A stretch of 64,000 nucleotides of DNA, taken from positions 327,377-391,376 of the forward strand of contig JADJMD010000014.1 of NCBI GenBank assembly GCA_016709765.1. The letters are read 5' to 3'. This stretch comes from Ignavibacteriales bacterium. GTDB taxonomy: Bacteria; Bacteroidota; Ignavibacteria; Ignavibacteriales; Ignavibacteriaceae. The stretch's first letter is position 1, and every line of letters starts with the position of its first letter. The notes below the pieces were generated by a model, which was not told the DNA's origin, ran no database searches, and saw only the letters and a list, made by a program, of their open reading frames with translations. This document shows positions 18,410 to 26,559 of the stretch, piece after piece. The position numbers were made by a program, and so were the translations under genes.

Positions 18410-18907
18410 CTATATCTCCAATGAATCTTTTGCCATTTGTTTTGATGAATTGAATGCAGTAAGATTTGCTTCGTAACTTCTAGTAGCCGCAATCATATCA
18501 ATCATTTCAGTAATTGTATTGATGTTTGAAAGTTGAACATAACCATCTTGATTAGCATCCGGATGTTCAGGCATATAAACAATATCGCCCTGTGTGGAGT
18601 CATCTTTAATATCAAACTCTAATCCGTTCTTTTGTGGTGAATTAATTTCAAATGTTGATGGTGCGGTTATATGATTTGAGTTAGTTGAAGAAAGTTTTAT
18701 CGTACTTTTCATATCATTAAAAGTATCGTTGAACGGTATATCATTCTGTTTAACAGTTAAAATTTTTCTATTGATTGGTTTACCGTCTTCAGTTCTAACA
18801 GTATTTCCATTAGCAAGATTTTCAGCGATAAGATTCATCTTCTTTCGCTGGATACTTAAGCCTTTGCCGCTTATTCCAAATCCTAAAAAGTTATCACCGA
18901 TTTTCAA
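18410..18907 (-). CDS. flgC: Proximal rod protein FlgC
   Basis: A 165-residue rod protein. The N-terminus carries GISGKGLSIQRKKMNLIAENLAN, and the C-terminus the FlgC pattern GYVQLSNINTITEMIDMIAATRSYEANLTAFNSSKQM. The length is slightly above the usual ~135-150. It overlaps flgB by four bases (18904-18907). Confidence 0.95.
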   Translation of the reverse strand: MKIGDNFLGFGISGKGLSIQRKKMNLIAENLANGNTVRTEDGKPINRKILTVKQNDIPFNDTFNDMKSTIKLSSTNSNHITAPSTFEINSPQKNGLEFDIKDDSTQGDIVYMPEHPDANQDGYVQLSNINTITEMIDMIAATRSYEANLTAFNSSKQMAKDSLEI

Positions 18908-19290
18908 AATTTACCTCCGCCTTTAATTACGTTTTGTAATCCTCTGTAATAATCCCCAATTTTTCTGGATGCAAATCTGAACTGAATTGAGTTTGCAGCG
19001 AGTTCAGACATTTCTCGATCGATATCAACATTATTAATTCCAGACACATTATCTAAAGAATTATCTTTTGAAATTTCAAATTTAGGTTTGCTGTTTTGAT
19101 TCAGCCTTAAGTGTTTTGGATTTGTAGCTCTCATTTGTCCCATATTTTCGGAAAGGATGGATTTAAAATCCACATCTTGTCTTTTGTAATTTTCAGTTCC
19201 GATGTTTGCAATGTTTTTACTGATTACTTTGTTCTTGGTTGAACAATAATCAATAAATTTCTCTAACGATTTTATACCCGATGATTGCAT
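18904..19290 (-). CDS. flgB: Proximal rod protein FlgB
   Basis: A ~128-residue rod protein starting at MQSSGIKSLEKFIDYCSTKNKVISKN, with the conserved IANIGTENYKRQDVDFKSIL and a C-terminal ANSIQFRFASRKIGDYYRGLQNVI. The open frame extends to 19344, but the extra 18 residues are unlike FlgB and cover a sigma54-like promoter, so I prefer the ATG at 19290. First gene of the flgB-to-flgE operon. Confidence 0.92.
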   Translation of the reverse strand: MQSSGIKSLEKFIDYCSTKNKVISKNIANIGTENYKRQDVDFKSILSENMGQMRATNPKHLRLNQNSKPKFEISKDNSLDNVSGINNVDIDREMSELAANSIQFRFASRKIGDYYRGLQNVIKGGGKF

Positions 19291-19316
19291 ATTCTTTAGC
19301 TTTTTTGAAACCGAAA

Positions 19317-19334
19317 AGACAAGAATAGTACCAG
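19317..19334 (-). promoter_or_regulatory. Sigma54-like promoter upstream of flgB
   Basis: On the minus strand this reads TGGTAC-TATTC-TTGTC against the consensus TGGCAC-N5-TTGCA: the GG and the downstream G are at the correct spacing, with one mismatch in each half. It would start transcription near 19307, about 17 bases before the preferred flgB ATG. Weaker than the fliL element. Confidence 0.4.
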
Positions 19335-19409
19335 TGAAAAACAAGCAGAATTGAGTTTATTTGAAGAAAATTGAAAGGTAATTGGCTAAAAGTAAACAGT
19401 TGTCAGTTA

Positions 19410-19664
19410 TTACTCAGAGTAGTCTAATGTTAACGATTTTGTTTGTCCGCAAGAACAAATAAATTTTATTTCTTTGATATTGTCTTCAGCATCTTTAGTT
19501 AATACAATTTTAATTCCTTCGGCATGATCTTCTTCAAAACAAATTTTTGAACTGCCGGAAACTTGAACATCCTCAGCCTTTATTAAGCTGGATTTTCTTG
19601 AACCATTTTTACAAGTAACTGAGTTAAATATCGCTTCTTCCATTAAATCGTTCATATTGCACAA
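19410..19664 (-). CDS. 84-residue protein with a C-terminal CSCG motif, unknown function
   Basis: An 84-residue protein that overlaps the end of cheB by 13 bases, so it is the last gene of the che operon. It has an acidic, mostly polar sequence and a C-terminal beta-like segment IKEIKFICSCGQTKSLTLDY containing CxCG. Two further Cys occur near the N-terminus (MCNMN, TCKNG). The CxCG could bind metal with another Cys. I do not recognise the family. The operon position suggests a chemotaxis or motility link. Confidence 0.7.
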   Translation of the reverse strand: MCNMNDLMEEAIFNSVTCKNGSRKSSLIKAEDVQVSGSSKICFEEDHAEGIKIVLTKDAEDNIKEIKFICSCGQTKSLTLDYSE

Positions 19665-20740
19665 GCCTTATTTATTGCGTTTGCTATACTTTCAAGCGGT
19701 AAAATTAAATCAGCATAACCCGCATCCACAACAGCTTTGGGCATACCGTAAACCACACAAGAATCTTCATCCTGCGCGATTGAATAACCGCCTTTCATTT
19801 TTAATTCCTTAATTGCATCAGCGCCGTCTCTTCCCATTCCGGTCATTATAACCCCGAGCGCATATTTGCTATAAACTTTAATTACAGAGTTCATCATCAC
19901 ATCAACCGATGGGCGATGAAGCGTATCAGATGGTGTGTCTGAAATTGAAATCATTGAATGATTATTTCCTGTTTTATCAACTGTCATATGAAATCCACCT
20001 GGAGCAATGTAAACAACACCACCTCTAACTATTTCTCTGTCTTCGGCTTCTTTAACTTCAACTTCACTAAGTCCGTTTAATCTTTCTGCAAGCGATTTAG
20101 TAAATTTTGGCGGCATGTGCTGCACAACGAACATTGGTATCGATAGTTTTTTAGAAAGATTTGGAATAACTTTTTGAAGTGACATTGGTCCGCCAGTTGA
20201 AACACCAAGAGCAATTGCACGATAACCAATTTGCGGAATTGACTTGTTTGAGTGATCCTGCTTAGATGCTGCGGTTGCTGAAGCATTACGGTTAAAGTTA
20301 AGGTTTTGTATTCTCTGTAATCTTAAACTTAAAGATCTTTGACTTACAATAGCTTTTACTTTGGCTACAAGATCTTCTTTAATTTTTATAATGTTAACAT
20401 TTACAAAAGAGAGTTCTTTCGGAATAAAATCAACGGCCCCATATTCTAAAGCTTTTAAAGTATCTTTAGCACCTTCAGTAGTAAGTGAACTTACCATAAG
20501 AACAGGTGTTGGATGTTCTTTCATTATTTTTTGAAGTGCGGTAAGTCCATCCATTCTCGGCATTTCAATATCCATCGTAACAATGTCAGGCATTTTGGAT
20601 TTAACCATTTCAACACCCTCAATACCATCTCTTGCGGTTGCTACTACTTCAATTTCACCGGTGCTTTCAAGCATTATGGATAATGATTTTCTCATAAAAG
20701 CAGAATCATCAACTACAACAGCCTTTATTTTTCTTGCCAT
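19652..20740 (-). CDS. cheB: Chemotaxis methylesterase/deamidase CheB
   Basis: A 362-residue protein. The receiver domain (1-120) has the acidic pair DD at 11-12 and phospho-acceptor Asp57 (DIVTMDIEMPRMDG). After a linker the catalytic domain (about 170-360) shows the Ser (ALGVSTGGPMSL), His (VQHMPPKFT) and Asp (TGMGRDGADA) triad segments. CheB removes methyl groups from chemoreceptors and, when phosphorylated by CheA, drives adaptation. It is one base after cheA. Confidence 0.97.
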   Translation of the reverse strand: MARKIKAVVVDDSAFMRKSLSIMLESTGEIEVVATARDGIEGVEMVKSKMPDIVTMDIEMPRMDGLTALQKIMKEHPTPVLMVSSLTTEGAKDTLKALEYGAVDFIPKELSFVNVNIIKIKEDLVAKVKAIVSQRSLSLRLQRIQNLNFNRNASATAASKQDHSNKSIPQIGYRAIALGVSTGGPMSLQKVIPNLSKKLSIPMFVVQHMPPKFTKSLAERLNGLSEVEVKEAEDREIVRGGVVYIAPGGFHMTVDKTGNNHSMISISDTPSDTLHRPSVDVMMNSVIKVYSKYALGVIMTGMGRDGADAIKELKMKGGYSIAQDEDSCVVYGMPKAVVDAGYADLILPLESIANAINKACAI

Positions 20741-20741
20741 T

Positions 20742-22580
20742 TTATTTTTCAGCTATGTGAAGTAATTCGTTAACATCAACTATCATCACAACAGAACCAT
20801 CGCCCATAATTGTGGAGCCCGCTATACCCTGTACTTTGCCAAAATAATTTCCGAGAGATTTGATAACAACTTCTTTCTGTCCGATTAAACTATCAACCTT
20901 AATGCCGTATCTTTTTTCTGCAATACCAACCACTACCACATACTGCCAAATTCTATTTTCATCTTTTTCTTCAAATCCAAAAAGTACTTCTTCAACCGAA
21001 ACCAATGGGAGTATACTATCGCGCATTTTAATTACAGGTTTTTGATTTACAGAATAAATGTTTTCTCTATGTACTCTCAATACTTCTAACACAGTGTTTA
21101 ATGGTATTACGATTGACTGATCTTTAACTTTTACAATCATTCCAGAAATTATAGCCAGTGTAAGTGGAAGCTTTATGATAATTTTAGTTCCAACTCCAAC
21201 ATTTGATTCTATATTGATTATTCCCCGCAGTTTTGTAACATTAGTTTTAACAACATCCATCCCAACACCGCGTCCAGAAATATTTGTAACAACTTCAGCC
21301 GTTGAAAATCCCGGAAGGAAAATTAGATTTAAAATTTCTTGTCTTGTTAATTCTTTTGCACGATCTGCAGAAATTAATCCTTTTTGAACAACTTTAGCTT
21401 TAATTACTTCAGGATCAATTCCTTTTCCATCATCTTCAATTGTAATGATAATGTTGTTGCCTTCGTGTTCAGCAGATAGTGTTAGTGTTCCTATTGGATT
21501 TTTACCATTTGCTTTTCGTGTTTCCGGGCTTTCAATTCCATGATCCACACTATTCCTTACAAGATGCACAAGTGGATCATTAATTTCTTCAATCAAAGTT
21601 TTATCTAATTCTGTTTCTTCACCTTTTATAACAATATCAATTTGCTTTTTTGCATCTCGGGAAAGATCACGTACAAGACGAGGAAACTTGTTAAACACTT
21701 TTCCAATTCTGATCATTCGTGTTTTCATTACAACCAGCTGTAGTTCGTTTGTCATCAAATCTATTTGTTTTGTTACATCAAAAAGATCACGTGAAAATTT
21801 TGTTCCTTCATTTTCAAGAGCAAACTCAGAGTTTACCTGTGCTAACCTGTTTCTGCCAAGCACTAATTCAGAAACAATATTTAACAGCTCATCCAATCGT
21901 TCAACATCAACACGAATTGAATTTTCAATTTTCTTAGACGTGTCTTGTTTTGATTTATCCGGACTAACAGATTTGATTTCAACTTGCTGTAACTCATGGT
22001 CATCATCATCATCAGACTCTTCAACATTTTTTTCAGTATTTAGTTCATCCAATACAACTTCGGTCGCAATTTCGTTAATTCCATTTTTTAATTCAGTTTT
22101 TGCTGATTTTTTTCTTGACTTTTTTGCTGATTTTTTCTTTACATCTGCAACACCGCCATTTTCAAGAACACTAATAAGATCAGTTAATTCTTTAATCGTA
22201 TCATCAACGTCAATATCCTCATTCTGAAATTCTTCAATACTGTACAGAAGAGATTTCATTTTATCATAAGCCAAAAGTAATGCATCCATTATCGTTGCGT
22301 TTAAACTTACTTCAAGCTTACGCAGTTTGTTAAGAATATCTTCGCCTTTGTGTGTAACACCTGTAAGCTTATCAAGTCCAAGAAAACTTGATGTTCCTTT
22401 TATAGTATGAAAATGTCTGAATACACAGTTTAGCAATTCATTATCATCCGGTCTTTTTTCCATTTCAACCAGATCAACATCTAATTTTTCAAGAATCTCT
22501 TTTGTTTCAATTATAAAACTCTCAACGATTTCCTTCATATCCGGATCGATGAGCATCGGGTTTTGATTTGCTTTTGCCAT
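20742..22580 (-). CDS. cheA: Chemotaxis histidine kinase CheA
   Basis: A 612-residue kinase. P1/HPt domain (about 10-115) has the phosphorylation site His58 in HTIKGTSSFLGL. A Lys-rich then acidic linker (about 145-215) follows. The P3 dimerisation helices are at about 220-285 and the P4 ATPase at about 290-455 (HLVRNSVDHGIESPETR, GKGID, ISGRGVGMDVVK). The P5 CheW-like domain is at about 465-605. I see no convincing P2 CheY-binding domain; the linker is too short and too charged. Packed between the CheZ-like gene and cheB with 1-base gaps. Confidence 0.97.
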   Translation of the reverse strand: MAKANQNPMLIDPDMKEIVESFIIETKEILEKLDVDLVEMEKRPDDNELLNCVFRHFHTIKGTSSFLGLDKLTGVTHKGEDILNKLRKLEVSLNATIMDALLLAYDKMKSLLYSIEEFQNEDIDVDDTIKELTDLISVLENGGVADVKKKSAKKSRKKSAKTELKNGINEIATEVVLDELNTEKNVEESDDDDDHELQQVEIKSVSPDKSKQDTSKKIENSIRVDVERLDELLNIVSELVLGRNRLAQVNSEFALENEGTKFSRDLFDVTKQIDLMTNELQLVVMKTRMIRIGKVFNKFPRLVRDLSRDAKKQIDIVIKGEETELDKTLIEEINDPLVHLVRNSVDHGIESPETRKANGKNPIGTLTLSAEHEGNNIIITIEDDGKGIDPEVIKAKVVQKGLISADRAKELTRQEILNLIFLPGFSTAEVVTNISGRGVGMDVVKTNVTKLRGIINIESNVGVGTKIIIKLPLTLAIISGMIVKVKDQSIVIPLNTVLEVLRVHRENIYSVNQKPVIKMRDSILPLVSVEEVLFGFEEKDENRIWQYVVVVGIAEKRYGIKVDSLIGQKEVVIKSLGNYFGKVQGIAGSTIMGDGSVVMIVDVNELLHIAEK

Positions 22581-22581
22581 A

Positions 22582-23331
22582 TTAGTTAAACAATTTATCT
22601 ATTTCTGCTTGAGATGCAGTTTCCATCTCTTTGTTAAAAATTGAATCAGCTTCTTGCTGCGGCAAAACTGATTTTGAATAACGCGCATTCGGATCAAATG
22701 ATGCACCTTCGGGTATATTAAGAGAATCATGATCGTTGATCTTTGTATTATCAAAATCTTCAATCAATGAACCAAGTTTATCCTGCACAGATTCTATCAA
22801 ATGATTAACTGTTGCCAATTGCTGTGATGTTATATCTTGAACTTGAAGTGATAGAGCAATACTGTTCGAATCATTTTTCATTTTTCCAACTTGAAGTAAA
22901 AGCTTACCGAGTTTCTCAGAACTGCTGTTTTTCTTAAGAAAATCCTTTATGAATAAATCAGCATCTTGCCTGTTTAGCATTGGAATCAAGCTTAAAAGAA
23001 AATCTTCTTTATCTGTTTCTTTTGCTAAAATATCCACCATAGTTTTTTCTATGTCAGTTAAATCATTATTAAGTGAATCAACAAGATCTAAAATTTCTGT
23101 TGTAGCCATCTCTGTGGCGCTTGTAACATTTTGAATTTGATTTTTTACTTTTGGAATTTTGGAAGTACTATCAGCAATAGATTTGTTTATGTTTTCTAAT
23201 AGAGGAACTGTTTCCTTCATAAACTCGCCAAGACTCTGAATGATTGGGATGAGTTTTTCACCATATATAAATACTTTTTTTAAATCATTAAGTTTTGAAA
23301 AAAGCTGCGTCATATTTTCTGATTTAATCAT
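22582..23331 (-). CDS. cheZ: CheZ-like CheY-P phosphatase (divergent)
   Basis: A 249-residue, mostly helical protein. The segment LQVQDITSQQLATVNHLI (162-179) matches the CheZ active-site helix QDFQDLTGQ, keeping the essential Asp (166) and Gln (170) four residues apart as in E. coli Asp143/Gln147. The last ten residues, SQAEIDKLFN, resemble the CheY-P docking peptide of FliM. Helices at 5-105 could form the long CheZ hairpin. It lies between cheY and cheA, sharing a base with cheY. Overall similarity is low, so the symbol is an inference from motifs and position. Confidence 0.75.
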   Translation of the reverse strand: MIKSENMTQLFSKLNDLKKVFIYGEKLIPIIQSLGEFMKETVPLLENINKSIADSTSKIPKVKNQIQNVTSATEMATTEILDLVDSLNNDLTDIEKTMVDILAKETDKEDFLLSLIPMLNRQDADLFIKDFLKKNSSSEKLGKLLLQVGKMKNDSNSIALSLQVQDITSQQLATVNHLIESVQDKLGSLIEDFDNTKINDHDSLNIPEGASFDPNARYSKSVLPQQEADSIFNKEMETASQAEIDKLFN

Positions 23332-23720
23332 TAGTTTGCTCCTACATTACTTGCAAGTATCTGATCAATTTTTTCTCTAAGTATCGCTGGTGTAAATGGT
23401 TTTACAACGTAGTTATTTACTTTTGCTTTTAGCGCTTCAATAATATCATCTTTAACACCTCTGGTGGTTACCATTAAAACCGGAATCTTTCCCATTTTTT
23501 CATCAGAGCGTATTGCTTTAATCAATTCAAGACCAGAAAGAACGGGCATGTTCCAATCTGTAATAACAAAATTTAGGGTATCATCGGCAGCAAGTTTTAG
23601 AAGTGCATCTTTGCCATCACAAGCCTCTGCAAAATCTTCATATCCAAGATTTTTTAAAGAGTTTGCGACTATTCGACGCATTGTTTGTGAATCATCTACA
23701 ATTAAAAATTTTAAGCCCAT
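23331..23720 (-). CDS. cheY: Chemotaxis response regulator CheY
   Basis: A 129-residue single receiver domain very close to classical CheY: KFLIVDDSQTMRRIVANSL, phospho-acceptor Asp55 in FVITDWNMPVLSGLEL, LMVTTRG and the switch Lys in YVVKPFTPA. Phosphorylated CheY binds FliM and changes rotation. It sits directly upstream of the CheZ-like gene and downstream of a second receiver gene. Confidence 0.95.
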   Translation of the reverse strand: MGLKFLIVDDSQTMRRIVANSLKNLGYEDFAEACDGKDALLKLAADDTLNFVITDWNMPVLSGLELIKAIRSDEKMGKIPVLMVTTRGVKDDIIEALKAKVNNYVVKPFTPAILREKIDQILASNVGAN

Positions 23721-23730
23721 GGTTTTCTTT

Positions 23731-24096
23731 CTAGTTTAAAAATTTTGATACTTCGTATAAAACTCTTTTTGAATCAAATGGTTTTAACAAATATGCATCT
23801 GCACCACATTGTATCCCTTTTTCAATATCCTCATTTGCAGATAGAGAAGAAAGTATGATAATGGGTATTTCCTGATAGTCCTCATTTGAACGAATAGCTC
23901 TAATTAATTCAAATCCGTCTATGTTAGGCATATTCAAATCTGTGATAACAAGATCAACCTGCTCGGATGGTAAAACCTCTAATGCCTGCATACCATCAGC
24001 AACTTGAATTATTTCATATCCTTTAACTTTTAAAGAGATCGATACAAATTTTCTTATTGTCGGTGAATCATCCGCAACAAGAATAACTTTCTTCAT
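23731..24096 (-). CDS. Second CheY-like receiver protein
   Basis: A 121-residue receiver with DD at 9-10, phospho-acceptor Asp53 (LVITDLNMPNIDGFELI), LSSLSA and the Lys in LLKPFDSK. It is less like motor-binding CheY (no RRIV/DWNMP pattern) and may be a phosphate sink for CheA, a regulator of adaptation or part of another pathway. It lies seven bases after cheR and ten before cheY. Confidence 0.93.
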   Translation of the reverse strand: MKKVILVADDSPTIRKFVSISLKVKGYEIIQVADGMQALEVLPSEQVDLVITDLNMPNIDGFELIRAIRSNEDYQEIPIIILSSLSANEDIEKGIQCGADAYLLKPFDSKRVLYEVSKFLN

Positions 24097-24103
24097 TTTC
24101 TAA

Positions 24104-25002
24104 TTACTCCTTTTTATATCCAATGGTTTTAGGAAAACTTGTTAGCTTAAATGATTTTGATAAACCATGCAATGTTTCTGAATACCCGATAAACAAGTAA
24201 CCACCTTTTAACAATGAATTATATAAATGGTTTATTACTTTTATTTTAGAAGTTTGATCAAAATAGATAAGAACATTTGCACAAAAGATTACATCAAAAT
24301 TTATCATCGTTCTCATCTTAAGTCATCATAAAGATTAAGCAATTTAAAGTAAGCCATATCTTTTATTTTAGGATCAAGATCAAATGAAGCGTTGTTTGTT
24401 TTAAAATATTTCTTAAGATAATAAACTGGCGTGTTTCTAACTGAGTATTCTTTATACGATGCGCGTCTTGCAGTATCAACAACCGCGTTACTGATATCAG
24501 TACCAACAATTTCAAATTCTATATTTGGATATTTAGGCCGGATTAGATCATTAATCATCATAGCGATAGAATATGCTTCTTCTCCACTTGAAGATGCCGC
24601 ACTCCAAATCTTTATTTTATTTTTTCCTAATTTTTCTTTTGATGTAATGATTTCGGGCAGAATAGTAGTAACAAGAGCATCAAGTTGCGGCTGGTTACGA
24701 AAGAAAAACGTTTCGTTAATTGTTATAGCTTCGTAAAGATATTTAACCTCAGCAGTGCCGGAAGGGTTAAACTTTACATAATCAAAATATTTTTCAAACG
24801 ATTCAATTCCTAAATGAGTTATACGCTTCTGTAATCGGCTTTCGAGTAAATACTTTTTATTATCCTGGAAATAAATCCCTGTACTTTCGTAAATATACTT
24901 TCGCCAGGTTTCAAAAGATTTTATTGAAAGACTAACTTTTGTAGGAGTAAGTAACATCGCTGGCTGAGCTGTTGAAAATCCCCTTTGCGTATACTCTTGC
25001 AT
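24104..25002 (-). CDS. cheR: Chemotaxis methyltransferase CheR, frame broken once
   Basis: The locus encodes a full CheR in two frames. The first part (24313-25002) has the N-terminal helical domain (SFETWRKYIYESTGIYF) and SAM-binding motifs IWSAASSSGEEAYSIAM and EIVGTDISNAVVDTARR. The second (24104-24316) has INFDVIFCANVLIYFDQTSK and GGYLFIGYSETLHGL. The parts meet at an ATGA overlap. Adding one A at the AAG before ATG gives an uninterrupted protein, so a missing base is likely; two separately translated halves are the alternative. CheR methylates receptor glutamates using S-adenosylmethionine. Confidence 0.9.
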
Positions 25003-25011
25003 TTTTTTCTA

Positions 25012-26400
25012 CTAGTTTGTTAAGTATTGTTTTCTCAATGACATTTCTTTAGCTTTTTCACTAACCATCTCTTCAGGATCATTAGTCAACTTATAAAGTG
25101 CTTCACTTATTATCGGATTATCCAGATCAGATAGCAAATCTAACAGACATATGCGATTCCAGAAATTTTCATCATTTATCATCGAATCAATAAATAAAAG
25201 TGCAGTTTGATAATCAATTATAAATAAAAGTTCTGCTGCTGATATGCGAACAACTTCATCAGAGTTTGTAAGACTCTTTGAAAGTGACTCTGTTAATCTT
25301 TGTTTTTCAATTTGGGATAGGTTGTGCATTTCATTAGGTTCTGAGTTGAGAATATTTTGTAACAAATCTAGAACAGCCGATAAATACTTATTCCCATTAT
25401 CTATAACGGTATGAAGTTTTGGAAGAATGATTTTTTTATTTTCCATAAACTTTTCGTAAAGCACTTCATTTAAATCCAAATCCAAACCATAAATGTTCAG
25501 ACAAGCATATAGAATCTCAGGATCATCAAAAATGGTAACTAAGTGTGCGGCTATTATTTGATAATTTGGTTCTGAATTAATTATTGTATCCAAAACACAT
25601 TTTTTGATTTTTTCATCAAATGGAACTTCAAGATCGAATTTTACTTTAAGCTTATAGATAGCTTCTAAAAGCGGCCAAACTAATGCACCGCTTAACAGAT
25701 CAACTTGCGAAAGTAGGAAATAAAAAGTGCTTTCATCTCCAATTTCACCCATGCTTTCAATCATATTAAACTTTAAAAAGTCATCTTCCGCTTCAAATTT
25801 TTCAGTAATAAATTTTAACGATTGTAGAGTTCTTATTTTTCCAACTGATTCAATCACAACAGGCTTTAAAACATCAGCTTTATCATAAAAATTAATAATA
25901 TGTTCTACGCCTTTTTCGCTATAAATATTTCCTAAAGCTTCTATGCAAGCAACTATTACATTTTCATTCTGGTTAACAGTAAGAATGTGAATAATCAAAT
26001 CTTCGGGGGATTTATCACCAATCAATCCAAGTATATCAACTAAAAATTTAATGTCGTCATCTACTTTAATTTCTGGTAAGCGTTTGCAAATAACATCAAT
26101 AGAATCCGTACCTTTTTTTAATAGAATTTCACCAGCAAGATTTCTTACAGAAATTTCTGACGAACTGATAAAATCAAATATTTCATATGGTATAGATGGG
26201 TTATTATTTTGAATAAGAAAATTTGAAGCAGCATTTTTTACTGACTTATCATCTTCCAGGATAAGCCTGATTACTGCTTTAACAACATTCTTATCAACTT
26301 CTTCAAAAGTTAAATTAAAAAGTGCCTCAGTTTTTAAAGAAGGATCTTCAGAGTTGAGCATTTCTAAAACGTTTTGTTCGAAATTATTTTCTGTATTCAT
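25012..26400 (-). CDS. HEAT-repeat protein at the head of the che operon
   Basis: A 462-residue all-helical protein made of HEAT-like repeats of ~30-35 residues (for example NPSIPYEIFDFISSSEISVRNLAGEILLKKG, QNENVIVACIEALGNIYSEKG, and VVRISAAELLFIID near the C-terminus). No signal peptide or membrane segment is seen, so it is cytoplasmic. It precedes cheR by nine bases and seems to be the first gene of the operon. HEAT proteins are binding scaffolds; a role in organising or regulating the chemotaxis complex is inferred from position only. Confidence 0.85.
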   Translation of the reverse strand: MNTENNFEQNVLEMLNSEDPSLKTEALFNLTFEEVDKNVVKAVIRLILEDDKSVKNAASNFLIQNNNPSIPYEIFDFISSSEISVRNLAGEILLKKGTDSIDVICKRLPEIKVDDDIKFLVDILGLIGDKSPEDLIIHILTVNQNENVIVACIEALGNIYSEKGVEHIINFYDKADVLKPVVIESVGKIRTLQSLKFITEKFEAEDDFLKFNMIESMGEIGDESTFYFLLSQVDLLSGALVWPLLEAIYKLKVKFDLEVPFDEKIKKCVLDTIINSEPNYQIIAAHLVTIFDDPEILYACLNIYGLDLDLNEVLYEKFMENKKIILPKLHTVIDNGNKYLSAVLDLLQNILNSEPNEMHNLSQIEKQRLTESLSKSLTNSDEVVRISAAELLFIIDYQTALLFIDSMINDENFWNRICLLDLLSDLDNPIISEALYKLTNDPEEMVSEKAKEMSLRKQYLTN

Positions 26401-26559
26401 TTTGTTTTACGATTAGTTTGTTATTATCAAATTAACTTCTGCAATTTTTTCAATAATGATGCCGTTCAAATTCTATCGTTTTCTGCATTATATACAGATA
26501 ATTGCAAAATTACTGTTGAATATTAGCCAACTGATATTGGCTGTGCAGAACAATCGCAT
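26401..26559. other. Gap upstream of the che operon
   Basis: These 159 bases lie between the chemoreceptor stop at 26560 and the HEAT gene start at 26400. No gene is seen. A TATAAT-like hexamer occurs on the minus strand near 26490, but without a convincing -35 box, and no sigma28 or sigma54 pattern was found. The che operon promoter is therefore not identified. Confidence 0.4.

Noticed and set aside
18904..19344. Starting flgB at 19344.
   Set aside because: The extra 18 residues are unlike FlgB and overlap a sigma54-like element; the ATG at 19290 gives the normal FlgB N-terminus.
21688..22227. A 179-codon plus-strand open frame opposite cheA.
   Set aside because: It is the antisense of the charged CheA linker and kinase region, has Ser/Phe-rich shadow composition, and CheA itself is certain.
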